A stretch of 64,000 nt of DNA, from assembly GCF_001314225.1 (NCBI RefSeq), contig NZ_CP012697.1, positions 930,001 to 994,000 on the forward strand. Direction: 5' to 3'. Source of the DNA: Microbacterium sp. No. 7 (GTDB lineage Bacteria > Actinomycetota > Actinomycetes > Actinomycetales > Microbacteriaceae). The position numbers and the translations under genes were made by a program. The notes under the pieces were generated by a model. That model did not search any database. It was not told where the DNA came from and was given only the letters and a program-made list of their open reading frames with translations. Positions 1-7,853 of this stretch are shown here, piece after piece. Numbering within the stretch: the stretch's first letter is position 1; each line of letters begins with the position of its first letter.

Positions 1-48
1 GAGCGCGCCGACGATCCCGGCGGCGGCGAGGCCGAGAAGACGTCTCAT
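1..48 (-). CDS. Partial CDS, N-terminus of a probable membrane or secreted protein
   Basis: Only the first 16 codons lie in the window. They read MRRLLGLAAAGIVGAL on the minus strand, which is a short basic start followed by a hydrophobic stretch, as in a signal peptide or first membrane helix. The ATG overlaps the TGA of the ABC ATPase gene by the ATGA arrangement, so this is the next gene of the same operon. Given the operon (sulfonate/nitrate-type ABC transporter) it could be a further transporter component or a lipoprotein, but no family can be assigned from 16 residues. Confidence 0.55.
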   Translation of the reverse strand, partial: MRRLLGLAAAGIVGAL

Positions 49-893
49 GAGGTGGCTCCGTTCAGCAGCCCCGCGGCCGCCTCTCGATCGGCGTCCAGCT
101 GCGCGAGGATGCGCTCGCGCAGCCGGATGAAAGCGGGCGACGACTGGTCGCGGTGGCGCTCGAGGTCGACGTCGATGACGTCGCGCACGCGTGCCGGACG
201 CGGCGAGAACACGACGATGCGATCGGCGAGCACGAGCGCCTCGGTCACGTCGTGCGTCACGAGCACCGCCGTGAACCGGCGCTTCTCCCACAGCGACAGC
301 AGCTCGCCCTGGAGGATGCGACGGGTGAGCGAGTCGAGCTTGCCGAGCGGCTCGTCGAGCAGCAGCACCGACGGGTCGTTCACGAGCGCGCGGGCGAGCG
401 CGGTGCGCTGCGCCATGCCGCCCGACAGCTGCGACGGCCACGCGCCGGCGAACTCCGTGAGGCCGACGAGCTCGAGCGCCTCGTCGACGCGCGCCGTCGA
501 CTGCTTCAGGATGCCGCGGGCCTGCGGCCCCAGCGCGACGTTCTGCCGCACGGTGCGCCAGGGCAGCAGCGTGGGGTCCTGGAACACGAGCGCGCGGCTC
601 GGATCGGGCGCGGTGACGGGCTGCCCGTCGACGTACACGTCGCCGAACAGGGGCCGGTCGAGGCCCGCGAGCAGGCGCAGCAGCGTCGACTTGCCGCTGC
701 CGCTCGGGCCGACGAGCGCGATGAACTCGCCGGGTCGGGCCGAGATGGACACGTCGTCGAGCACGAGCAGGTCGGTGCCGCCGCTGCGGAACGCCTGCGT
801 CGCGCCGACGACGTCGATCGCGGCGCCCGTCGCGGTCGACGTGCCCGTGCTCGTCGCGGCGTCCGCCGCCGCGGCATCCGTCGTGGTCACCAT
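45..893 (-). CDS. ABC transporter ATP-binding protein, nitrate/sulfonate/taurine (SsuB/TauB) type
   Basis: A 282-residue cytoplasmic ATPase that would power uptake through the permease encoded just upstream. Walker A (GPSGSGKST) is at about residues 62-70, the signature reads LSGGMAQR, and Walker B reads VLLLDEPLGKLD with the D-loop. The LxxxWxxxxxTxxxVTHDVTEAL tail, seen as SLWEKRRFTAVLVTHDVTEA, is typical of the SsuB/TauB/NrtD group. The first 25 residues are an Ala/Thr-rich extension. I chose the ATG at 891-893 because it overlaps the permease stop by 7 nt and has an AAGGAG ribosome site inside the end of the permease gene. The substrate cannot be read from the ATPase. Confidence 0.9.
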   Translation of the reverse strand: MVTTTDAAAADAATSTGTSTATGAAIDVVGATQAFRSGGTDLLVLDDVSISARPGEFIALVGPSGSGKSTLLRLLAGLDRPLFGDVYVDGQPVTAPDPSRALVFQDPTLLPWRTVRQNVALGPQARGILKQSTARVDEALELVGLTEFAGAWPSQLSGGMAQRTALARALVNDPSVLLLDEPLGKLDSLTRRILQGELLSLWEKRRFTAVLVTHDVTEALVLADRIVVFSPRPARVRDVIDVDLERHRDQSSPAFIRLRERILAQLDADREAAAGLLNGATS

Positions 894-1999
894 CGGGTCA
901 GCTCCTTCTCCCAGCGCAGCACGTAGTTGCGGATGCGGAACAGCAGGGTCAGTGCGAGGCCGCAGACGACGATGAGCACGATGATGCCCGCGTACAGCCC
1001 CGGGAAGTCGCCGAAGCTCTTCTTCCAGTTCAGGAAGTAGCCGAGGCCCGAGTTGACGCCGAAGTTCTCGGCCACGACGAGCGTCGCGAAGGCCGAGCCG
1101 AGCGCCATGAACGCGCCCGTGAAGATGCTCGGCAGCGCCGCGGGCAGGCTCACGCGGAACACGAGGAACCAGCTGCCGGCGCCGAGCGTCTGCGCGACGT
1201 CGAAGTACGAGCGCGGCGCGCTCAGGATGCCGGCACGGGTGAGCACCGTGATCGGGAACCACACGCTCAGCGCGATCATGAACACCGCGCCGGCGAACGA
1301 GCTCGGCGACAGCACGAACACGATCGGCACCCACGCGAGCGCCGGCACGGGGCCGATGAAGACGAGGATCGGGTGCACCCAGTAGTTGGCGACCTGGTAC
1401 CAGCCGATCACGACGCCCGTCGCGAGACCCGCGATCAGACCCACGACGAAGCCGGTCGACAGCAGCAGCAGCGAGTTGCCGAGGCTGTGGCCGAGGATGC
1501 CGCGCGAGTCCCACAGCCGCTCCAGGATCTCCTGCGGGGCGATGAGGTACGGCGGCGAGAAGAGCAGCGTCTTCGACGTGCTGAAGATCCAGAACAGGAA
1601 GAAGACGCCCGAGCCCAGCAGCCAGGCGGCGCCGTGCGCGACGCGCTCGTACGTCCACGCGCCGACCCGGCCGTGCGTGCGCGACAGGGCCCACAGCACG
1701 GCCCAGGTCGCGGCGACGAGTAGGGCGATGACGATCGACGCGGGGTTCGCGCGGTCGATGTACTGGGCGTCGCGCAGCGGCAGCTGCGGATGGTCGGGCA
1801 CGAACGCCGAGACGGCGGCGACCGCGACCCACGACAGGATGCCGAGGCTCACGACGAGCGGGTTGACGGTGACCGGATGCGTGACCTTCTGCAGGGCCGC
1901 GCGGATGCGCTCCCGCCGCTCGTCCGCGGCATCCGGCTCGGGCGCACGCGCCGCCGCCGTGGCGGCGGTCGCGTGCGCGACGGTGAGGGTGTCGGACAT
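887..1999 (-). CDS. ABC transporter permease, SsuC/TauC type
   Basis: A 370-residue integral membrane permease of the binding-protein-dependent family. An Ala-rich cytoplasmic N-terminus (about 45 residues) is followed by several hydrophobic segments. The C-terminal half carries the conserved transport domain, including an EAA-like loop (DVAQTLGAGSWFLVFRVSLPAALPSIFTG) that docks onto the ATPase, and a GLIAGLATGVVIGWYQ segment as in SsuC/TauC proteins. It is longer than a usual SsuC (about 260), because extra membrane segments precede the transport domain. It sits 48 bp downstream of the binding-protein gene and overlaps the ATPase start, so the three genes form one transcription unit. Confidence 0.9.
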   Translation of the reverse strand: MSDTLTVAHATAATAAARAPEPDAADERRERIRAALQKVTHPVTVNPLVVSLGILSWVAVAAVSAFVPDHPQLPLRDAQYIDRANPASIVIALLVAATWAVLWALSRTHGRVGAWTYERVAHGAAWLLGSGVFFLFWIFSTSKTLLFSPPYLIAPQEILERLWDSRGILGHSLGNSLLLLSTGFVVGLIAGLATGVVIGWYQVANYWVHPILVFIGPVPALAWVPIVFVLSPSSFAGAVFMIALSVWFPITVLTRAGILSAPRSYFDVAQTLGAGSWFLVFRVSLPAALPSIFTGAFMALGSAFATLVVAENFGVNSGLGYFLNWKKSFGDFPGLYAGIIVLIVVCGLALTLLFRIRNYVLRWEKELTRW

Positions 2000-2047
2000 G
2001 GTGTCTCCTGGTGCCTTCCTCTGGCTTCCGTGCGGGCCGGAGCCGGG

Positions 2048-3253
2048 CTAGAACGTCAGGCCGAGGTCGACGTACACCTGGTCGGCGAGCGCCTGCGCGT
2101 CGGTCTCGGCGGGCAGGAAGCCGGTCTTGATGTACTTCTCGATGCCGGGCTTCAGCACCTCGTTGAGCGCCTTCGACGACGGCGTGAACGTGAGCGTCTC
2201 GAGGATCGGGATGATCTCGTCGGGCGTGCCGGCGACGTACTCCTTGCCCGAGAGCAGGTCGGCGGTCTCCTGCAGGTGGCTGCCCGCCCAGCGCGATCCC
2301 TCGGCCCACACGGTGACGAGCTTCGCGGCCGTCACGGGGTCCTCGCTGATGAACGTGTTGTTGAGCACGACGGCGCAGCAGGGCTGGTCGGAGTTGGGGC
2401 TCAGGCCGTTGTTGTTGGAGAGCTCGGTGGCCCATCCCTCCGTGACGCCCTCGATGATCGGCAGGTAGCCGCCGCCGGTCGCGATGGCATCCACCTTCTT
2501 GCTCTTCAGCGCCTCGGGCAGCAGCGGCTGCTCGATGACGACCCACTCGACCTCGCCGGCCTCGGGGCTGGAGTTGATGCCCGCGTCGAGCAGGTCGAGC
2601 GAGAAGAAGTTCGTCGCCGAGCCCTGCAGGCTGCTCACGCCGATGCGCTTGCCCTTGAGGTCGGCGACCTTCTTCACGGGACCGTCGGTGAGGGTGTAGA
2701 GGTCGAGACAGCCGTAGTGCAGGCCGCCCGAGAGCTTGACGGGCGTGCCGTTGTAGATGGGGCCGAGGTAGTTGAAGAAGATGCCGTTCGAGGCGACGTA
2801 CTTGCCCGAGCCGACGGCCTCGACGACGTTCTCGCCGTCGCCCGTCTTCTTGAGCACGACGTTGAGCCCGGCCTTCTCGAAGAGGCCGTTCTCGTAGGCG
2901 ATGACGAGCGGGGCCTCGCACACCCCGCTGGGCGAGGTGAGCAGCAGCTCGCGATCGGCCCACGAGTTGGTCACGGTGAGGCCGTTCGCGGTCGTGGTCC
3001 CTCGGTTCTGGCTCTGCAGGAACCACCAGGTGCCGAAGCCGCCCGCGGCCACGACGGCGGCGCCGACGCCGATGCCCGTGAGCAGGCCGCGGCGCGACAG
3101 GCCCTTCGGCGCGTCGGCGTCGGTCGCGACGGGCGCCTGCACGCGCGCGCCGCTGGGCAGGGTCGTCTCGGATGCGGCGCCCTCGGGGGCGGCCGGGGTC
3201 GTGCCCTCGGGGGCGGCGGGCTCGGGTGTCGTGTTGTCGGGGGTGTCGGACAT
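2048..3253 (-). CDS. ABC transporter substrate-binding protein, NMT1/SsuA-like
   Basis: A 401-residue extracytoplasmic binding protein. A 50-residue Pro/Glu/Ala-rich N-terminus precedes SRRGLLTGIGVGAAVVAAGG, which resembles a twin-arginine export signal with a hydrophobic core. The mature part has features of the NMT1/SsuA periplasmic-binding fold: VIAYENGLFEKAGLNVVL near the N-terminus, DLKGKRIGV for the hinge region, and EGWATELSNN later. Family members bind sulfonates, taurine, nitrate or pyrimidine precursors. The divergent cysteine-synthase-like gene and the nearby flavin monooxygenases favour a sulfur compound, but that is inference. It is the first gene of the operon and would give the most abundant product. 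Confidence 0.85.
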   Translation of the reverse strand: MSDTPDNTTPEPAAPEGTTPAAPEGAASETTLPSGARVQAPVATDADAPKGLSRRGLLTGIGVGAAVVAAGGFGTWWFLQSQNRGTTTANGLTVTNSWADRELLLTSPSGVCEAPLVIAYENGLFEKAGLNVVLKKTGDGENVVEAVGSGKYVASNGIFFNYLGPIYNGTPVKLSGGLHYGCLDLYTLTDGPVKKVADLKGKRIGVSSLQGSATNFFSLDLLDAGINSSPEAGEVEWVVIEQPLLPEALKSKKVDAIATGGGYLPIIEGVTEGWATELSNNNGLSPNSDQPCCAVVLNNTFISEDPVTAAKLVTVWAEGSRWAGSHLQETADLLSGKEYVAGTPDEIIPILETLTFTPSSKALNEVLKPGIEKYIKTGFLPAETDAQALADQVYVDLGLTF

Positions 3254-3318
3254 GGTTCGGATCTCCTGTGCGCGGGATGACGTTGCGGTGCTGCGCGGTC
3301 TGACGAGGCCGCGTGCTC

Positions 3319-3324
3319 ACGCTA
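3319..3324 (-). promoter_or_regulatory. Probable -10 box for the SBP-permease-ATPase operon
   Basis: TAGCGT on the minus strand, about 65 nt before the binding-protein start. It has the same TANNNT form as the other -10 boxes proposed in this window. No convincing -35 is seen, which is common in this GC range. Confidence 0.4.
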
Positions 3325-3366
3325 GGAACCGGGGGCCGCGGCGCCGGCGCAGGCCGTAAGGCGCTC

Positions 3367-3416
3367 ACACACGACGTCATCCGCCGTCACATGTGACGGT
3401 GCGAGACGACGTGTGT
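3367..3416. promoter_or_regulatory. Nested 50-bp palindrome, probable operator between the ABC operon and the cysK-like gene
   Basis: The centre is a perfect 16-bp palindrome CCGTCACATGTGACGG (3384-3399). Around exactly the same centre lies a second pair of arms, ACACACGACGTC (3367-3378) and GACGACGTGTGT (3405-3416), matching at 11 of 12 positions. The element lies in the 280-bp divergent gap between two sulfur-related transcription units, upstream of both -10 boxes. It looks like a double site for a dimeric regulator. It is not the CRP/GlxR order (TGTGA-N6-TCACA) and I cannot name the regulator. Confidence 0.65.
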
Positions 3417-3469
3417 CCGTGCGTGTCCGTGACGGATGCCGGCCTGCACGCGGCCGCCGGCGGGCTGCC

Positions 3470-3475
3470 TAGGGT
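3470..3475 (+). promoter_or_regulatory. Probable -10 box of the cysK-like gene
   Basis: TAGGGT, giving a leader of about 50 nt before the ATG at 3534. The ribosome site AAGGAG lies at 3521-3526, 7 nt before that ATG. Confidence 0.4.
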
Positions 3476-3533
3476 GGCGGCATCCCCGGCCCGCTCTGCG
3501 CACCCGGGTCGCGAACCATGAAGGAGCATCGCC

Positions 3534-4526
3534 ATGTCCACTGCCTTCGTCGAGGCGGGCGTCGCCCGTGCCGTCGCCCGCGACATCACCGACGTGATCG
3601 GCGGCACGCCGCTCATCGAGCTCGGCAACTACTCCCGTTCCCGCGGCCTCGGCGCGCGGCTGCTCGGCAAGGCCGAGTTCGTCAACCCGGTCGGCAGCGT
3701 GAAGGACCGCATCGCGTGGGCGATCGTCCGCGACGCCGAGGAGCAGGGGCTGCTGAGCCGCGGTGACCTCATCGTCGACGTGACGAGCGGCAACACCGGC
3801 ATCGCCCTCGCGGCGATCGCGGCGAGCCGCGGATACCGCACGAAGTTCTATCTCGGCGACAACACGTCGCCCGACAAGCGGCGCATCCTGGAGGCGCTGG
3901 GCGCCGAGCTCGTGACGATCCCGAACAGCCTGTTCCTCGACCCCGACGCGCTCGTGACGCTCTTCGAGCAGGTCGAGGCCGAGAACCCGGGCGCGTTCAT
4001 CGCCAACCAGCTCGGCAACCCCGCCAACCCGCGGGCGCACTACGAGACGACGGGGCCGGAGATCTGGCGCGACACCGAGGGCTCCGTCGACGTGCTCGTC
4101 GCGGGCGTCGGCACGGGCGGCACCGCGTCGGGCGCGGGCCGGTTCCTCAAGGAGCAGAAGCCGGGCCTCCGCGTCGTGATCGCGGAGCCGGGCGACCTGT
4201 CGATCCCCTCGGAGGAGGAGGTGTACCCCGACGAGATCGACGGCGTGCACAAGGTCGAGGGCATCGAGGAGGACCGGCTGCCCCCGAACTACGACGTGAC
4301 GATCGCCGACGAGATCGTGCAGGTCGAGGCGGCGCAGGCCTACGAGACCTCGCGGGCGCTGCTGCGCGAGGACGGCCTGCTCGTGGGGCCGTCGGCGGGC
4401 GCCGCGGTGTGGGTCGCGACGCGCCTCGCCGAGCGCCCCGAGCTCGCGGGCACGACGATCGTCGCCGTGCTCCCCGACACGGGCGAGCGCTACCTCTCCG
4501 CCGGCGTCTTCGCCCCGCGCGCGTAG
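3534..4526 (+). CDS. cysK: Cysteine synthase family protein (PLP-dependent, O-acetylserine sulfhydrylase-like)
   Basis: A 330-residue cytoplasmic fold-type II PLP enzyme of the cysteine synthase/cystathionine beta-synthase family, which replaces the acetate of O-acetylserine with sulfide or a related sulfur donor. Seen in order: DVIGGTPLIEL near residue 20, the PLP-binding lysine at K57 in NPVGSVKDR, the substrate loop TSGNTG (84-89), the phosphate loop GVGTGGTASG, and a C-terminal PDTGERYLS. Length is typical. It is transcribed away from the sulfonate-type ABC operon and converges on two flavin monooxygenase genes, which suggests sulfide released from organosulfur compounds is fixed here. 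A cystathionine beta-synthase role cannot be excluded. Confidence 0.85.
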   Translation: MSTAFVEAGVARAVARDITDVIGGTPLIELGNYSRSRGLGARLLGKAEFVNPVGSVKDRIAWAIVRDAEEQGLLSRGDLIVDVTSGNTGIALAAIAASRGYRTKFYLGDNTSPDKRRILEALGAELVTIPNSLFLDPDALVTLFEQVEAENPGAFIANQLGNPANPRAHYETTGPEIWRDTEGSVDVLVAGVGTGGTASGAGRFLKEQKPGLRVVIAEPGDLSIPSEEEVYPDEIDGVHKVEGIEEDRLPPNYDVTIADEIVQVEAAQAYETSRALLREDGLLVGPSAGAAVWVATRLAERPELAGTTIVAVLPDTGERYLSAGVFAPRA

Positions 4527-4559
4527 CGCCGCGTCGGCGCGAAGCCCGGCAACGGAAGC

Positions 4560-4616
4560 TCAACCGCGGCATTGTGCGGGTGTCGGAAGCGACGACCCGC
4601 ACAATGCCGCGGTTGA
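4560..4616. repeat. Intergenic inverted repeat, family TTCAACCGCGGCA
   Basis: Perfect 22-bp arms (4560-4581 and 4595-4616), beginning TCAACCGCGGCA and reading through the word TGCGGGT, with a 13-nt loop. It lies between the converging cysK-like and monooxygenase genes. Related hairpins occur at 7189, 59905 and 59981. No T-tract follows, so it is not a standard intrinsic terminator. Confidence 0.8.
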
Positions 4617-4667
4617 ACCGGCGGCGAGGTGCGCTAGGCGGTGAGGCGCGGTAGGCGGTGAGGCGCG

Positions 4668-5972
4668 CTAGGCGGCGCTGGCGGCGGATGCCGCGGACGA
4701 CAGCGTGGGGAGGCCGAGGTTCTCGCGCAGGGTGGTGCCGGGGTAGGCGTCGGGGTAGACGCCGCGCTCCTGCAGCTCGGGGACGAGGCCGTCGACGATG
4801 TCGTCGAGGCCCGACGGCACGAGGTACGGCGACACGTTGAACCCGTCGACGGCGCCCGCGTCGACGTAGCGCACGAGCAGGTCGGCGACCGTGCCGAAGC
4901 CGCCCACGATCGTGCGCCGACCGGAGTGGCGGATCACGAACTCGCGGATCGACAGGCCCTCGGCATCCGCCAGCCCGCGCCACTCGTCGGCCGTCTCCTT
5001 CGCGCGGCGGCCCTGGAACGCCGAGCCGCGCCGGCCGTCGACCTCCGCGACCGTCGGGTCGAACCGCGGCAGCGGGCCGTCGGGGTCGTGGTCGGACAGA
5101 TCGCGGCCCCAGATCGGCTCGAGGTAGCGCAGCGCGGTCTGCGGCGACACCTGGGCGTGCGTCACCCACTCCGCCTTCTCCTCGGCCTCGGCGTCGGTCG
5201 GCGCCAGGATGAACTGCTGGCCGGGGAAGAACTTGAGCGCGTCGCGGCGGCGTCCGTGGCGCGCGAGGCGCCCCCGCACGTCGGCCGCGAACGACGCCGC
5301 GTCGTCGAGGCCGGGGTGCGCCGAGAAGATGACGTCGGCGGTGGATGCCGCGAACTCGCGCCCCTCGTCGGAGTCGCCCGCCTGGAACAGCACGGGCCGC
5401 CCCTGCGGGCTCGCGGGCAGCGGCGCGGGGCCGGAGAGCGACACGAGGTCGCCGTCGACCGTCACGGGCGTGCCGGCGTCGGCATCCCACAGTCGCTGCG
5501 CCGCCGCGACGACCTGCGCCGCGCGGCGATAGCGGTCGGCGTGGTCGAGGTAGCCGCCGCGGCGGAAGTTCTCGCCCGTCCAGGCGTTGTCGGTGGTCAC
5601 GACGTTCCATCCCGCGCGCCCCTCGCTGAGCAGGTCGAGCGAGCTCAGCCGCCGCGCGAGGTCGTAGGGATCGTTGTAGGTCGTGTTCTGCGTCGCGACC
5701 AGGCCGATGCGCTCGGTGACCGCGGCGAGCGCCGCGAGCTGCGTCTGCGCGTCGGGCCGGCCGGCGATGTCGAGCTCGTGGACGCGGCCGAAGTGCTCCC
5801 GCAGGCGCAGGCCCTCGCCGAGGAAGAACGCCGAGAACAGGCCGCGCTCGGCCGTCTGCGCGATGCGGCGGAACGACTCGAAGTCGTACTGCGAGCCGCT
5901 CTCGTCGTGCGACCAGATCGTGCCGAAGTTGACGCCCTGGAAGAACACCCCAAACTGGATGCGACGGGTCAT
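4668..5972 (-). CDS. LLM-class flavin-dependent monooxygenase, NtaA/SnaA/DszA-like
   Basis: A 434-residue flavin-dependent monooxygenase of the bacterial luciferase-like superfamily, in the group that oxidises nitrilotriacetate, sulfones or similar small substrates with FMNH2 from a partner reductase. Diagnostic stretches are IQFGVFFQGVNFGTIWSH at the start, ATQNTTYNDPYDLARRLSSLDLLSEGRAGWNVVTT, FQAGDSDEGREFAA and GFNVSPYLVPSGLDD. Length matches NtaA/DszA (about 440). The ATG at 5970-5972 overlaps the stop of the preceding monooxygenase gene by ATGA. No flavin reductase gene is adjacent. The substrate is unknown; a sulfur source is suggested by the flanking genes. Confidence 0.85.
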   Translation of the reverse strand: MTRRIQFGVFFQGVNFGTIWSHDESGSQYDFESFRRIAQTAERGLFSAFFLGEGLRLREHFGRVHELDIAGRPDAQTQLAALAAVTERIGLVATQNTTYNDPYDLARRLSSLDLLSEGRAGWNVVTTDNAWTGENFRRGGYLDHADRYRRAAQVVAAAQRLWDADAGTPVTVDGDLVSLSGPAPLPASPQGRPVLFQAGDSDEGREFAASTADVIFSAHPGLDDAASFAADVRGRLARHGRRRDALKFFPGQQFILAPTDAEAEEKAEWVTHAQVSPQTALRYLEPIWGRDLSDHDPDGPLPRFDPTVAEVDGRRGSAFQGRRAKETADEWRGLADAEGLSIREFVIRHSGRRTIVGGFGTVADLLVRYVDAGAVDGFNVSPYLVPSGLDDIVDGLVPELQERGVYPDAYPGTTLRENLGLPTLSSAASAASAA

Positions 5973-7030
5973 GCGGCGCTCCCCTCCTGTGCCGTGTAGC
6001 GGTTCTGCGGACGCGCGAGACCGAGCGTCTCGCGCAGGGTCGCGCCGGGGCGCGGCGATGCGAAGCCGATCGTGCGGCGCAGCGGGGGCAGCAGCGCGCG
6101 GCCCAGCTCCTCGAGGTCGACGTCGACCTCGGCGGGCAGCAGGCGGATGCCGTCGACCTCGGCCGACAGGCGCGTGACGAGCGCCGCGAGTCCCGCGGCG
6201 TCGCCGACGTGGCGCAGCCGGCCGGTGCGGTCCCATGCGCGGATCGCGTCGAGGGCGCGCACGCGCTCGGCCGCCGGCACGCCGCGCGCGTCGAGCGCGA
6301 CCTCGATCTCGGCCCACACGAGCGCCGCGCCGCGCCCGCGGGCGTCGCGCGCGGCGGAGGCCGTGGCATCCTCGTCGGCGCCGGAGACGAGCGCCACGTC
6401 GGCACCGGCATCCGTGCCGTGCGCGAGCACGGGCAGCTGCCCCTGCGGCGGACGCGGCGTGATGAGCGGGCCCTTCACGGAGTATCCGCGGCCGGCGAAG
6501 TCGACGTAGTGCAGCCGGTCGGCGTCGAGGTAGCGGCCGGTCGGCACGTCGCGGATCACGGCGTCGTCCTGCCATGAGTCCCACAGCCGGCGGGCGACCT
6601 CGATCGCGTCGACGAGCTCGTTCGCGACCTCGTCGGGCGTGCGCACGGGGGCGCCGAACGCGGCCGCCTCGCGCGGCGACGAGGACGCCGCGGCGATCCA
6701 GCCGGCGCGCCCCTGCGAGAGCCAGTCGAGGCTCGCGAGCTGCGTCGTCACGTGGAACGGCTCGCTGTGGACGACGTGCGCGACGGGGATGAGACCCAGG
6801 CCGCCCGTGTGCGGGGCGACGAAGGCGGCGCGCTGCACGGCGTCGAGCCGGGCCGGTCCGTCGAGCACGGGCGCGTCGGCGAACGTCGCCGCCGTGAGCC
6901 CGAGCGCCTCGGCGATGCGGGCCAGCGCCGCCCAGCGGCGCGGCGAGAGCGGATCGGACGCGGGGCGCGCGCCGGGGTGCGATCCGGCGCCGTCGAGCTC
7001 GACCGCGATCGCGAAGGGATGACGTGACAT
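5969..7030 (-). CDS. LLM-class flavin-dependent oxidoreductase, reduced paralogue
   Basis: A 353-residue luciferase-like protein encoded immediately before the NtaA-like enzyme and translationally coupled to it (ATGA). The N-terminal half keeps family features: SEPFHVTTQLASLDWLSQGRAGWIAAA corresponds to the conserved LASLDxLSxGRxGW block. The C-terminal half is shorter and poorly conserved, and the sequence GGDSD-type loop is replaced by LAHGTDAGADVALVSGAD. The final region FASPRPGATLRETLGLARP resembles the C-terminus of its neighbour (TTLRENLGLP), so the two may be old duplicates. I start at the ATG at 7028-7030 (MSRHPFAIAVELD); an upstream in-frame start would add poorly coding residues. 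Confidence 0.75.
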   Translation of the reverse strand: MSRHPFAIAVELDGAGSHPGARPASDPLSPRRWAALARIAEALGLTAATFADAPVLDGPARLDAVQRAAFVAPHTGGLGLIPVAHVVHSEPFHVTTQLASLDWLSQGRAGWIAAASSSPREAAAFGAPVRTPDEVANELVDAIEVARRLWDSWQDDAVIRDVPTGRYLDADRLHYVDFAGRGYSVKGPLITPRPPQGQLPVLAHGTDAGADVALVSGADEDATASAARDARGRGAALVWAEIEVALDARGVPAAERVRALDAIRAWDRTGRLRHVGDAAGLAALVTRLSAEVDGIRLLPAEVDVDLEELGRALLPPLRRTIGFASPRPGATLRETLGLARPQNRYTAQEGSAA

Positions 7031-7188
7031 GCCGCCACGGTAGATCGGCTCGCGCGCGGCGGCGACCTGTGCGACGCCGCATTCCACGGTGTGACGGGGT
7101 ATGACCGCCCCGCGCGCACCGCCCCCCGCGAATCCCTAGCGTCGTGCCTGCCGGCTCGCGCCCAGCTTGCCCCCCACAGCTTCAGGGC

Positions 7189-7247
7189 TTCAACCGCGGC
7201 AAACGGCGGCTTCGCGGAGCGATGACTCGCACAGTGCCGCGGTTGAA
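7189..7247. repeat. Intergenic inverted repeat, family TTCAACCGCGGCA
   Basis: Outer arms TTCAACCGCGGCA (7189-7201) and TGCCGCGGTTGAA (7235-7247) are perfect over 13 bp; the inner part has drifted. It is in the divergent gap between a monooxygenase gene and a GNAT gene. Confidence 0.75.
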
Positions 7248-7301
7248 CGTGTTCAGCGGAGCCAGCGAAACCCCGAGGAAGAGACCTCCAGGAAGAAGAG
7301 G

Positions 7302-7853
7302 ATGCCAGTGAGCGGTGTGGACAGTCGGGTCGCGCTCGTCGTGCGCACGGCGACGCCCGAGGAGCACGACCGGGTCGGCGAGCTGACCTTTCGCGGGTTC
7401 GGGCACGACGAGACCTCCCGGCCCGATCCCGCGCGCGAGGCGCTGCTGCGCGACGCCGCGGCGCGTGCCGCCGAGGGCGACCTGCTCGTCGCGGCCGACG
7501 GCGCCACGGGCGCGCTCGTCGGCACCGCGAGCCTGCTGCGCCCGGGCAGCCGCCTGAACCGCCAGGCGCGGGACGGCGAGGCCGAGCTGCGGCTGCTCGC
7601 CGTGCTGCCGCACGCGCGCCGCTCGGGCGCCGGATGGGCGCTCATGACCGAGGCGATCGCGCGGGCGCGCGCGTGGGGCGTGCCCGCGCTCGTGCTCGAC
7701 ACGGGCCCGACGAACCATGCCTCGCAGCGGCTCTACGACCGGCTCGGCTTCGTGCGCGTGCCCGAGCGCGAGACGCAGCCCGCCCTGCGCGGCGGGTTCC
7801 TCGCGGTCTTCCGGCATGACCTGGGCGCGATCGACGCCGGAGGCGCCTCGTGA
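7302..7853 (+). CDS. GNAT-family N-acetyltransferase
   Basis: A 183-residue acetyltransferase. The acetyl-CoA site is visible as ELRLLAVLPHARRSGAGWALMTEAIARA (the R/Q-x-x-G-x-G/A loop of motif A), followed by LDTGPTNHASQRLYDRLGFVRVPERE, which is motif B with the usual Tyr-x-x-x-GF end. The ATG at 7302 follows an AGGAAGAAGAGG ribosome site; a GTG two codons later is possible. Its stop overlaps the start of the next gene (GTGA), so it is co-expressed with the luciferase-like oxidoreductase. The acceptor substrate is unknown. Confidence 0.85.
   Translation: MPVSGVDSRVALVVRTATPEEHDRVGELTFRGFGHDETSRPDPAREALLRDAAARAAEGDLLVAADGATGALVGTASLLRPGSRLNRQARDGEAELRLLAVLPHARRSGAGWALMTEAIARARAWGVPALVLDTGPTNHASQRLYDRLGFVRVPERETQPALRGGFLAVFRHDLGAIDAGGAS

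Noticed and set aside
1790..3280. A 496-codon plus-strand open frame opposite the substrate-binding protein
   Set aside because: Its composition (runs of Arg, Gly, Val, Asp) is that of an antisense shadow in GC-rich DNA. The opposite strand has an export signal and binding-protein motifs.
45..3380. A 1111-codon open frame running through the whole ABC transporter operon on the minus strand
   Set aside because: Only its last 282 codons are the real ATPase. The rest is an Arg/Pro-rich frame across the permease and binding-protein genes, caused by high GC content.
3254..3533. SAM or TPP riboswitch in the sulfur/NMT1-like intergenic region
   Set aside because: I find no conserved riboswitch core. 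The symmetric element at 3367-3416 looks like a protein-binding DNA site instead.
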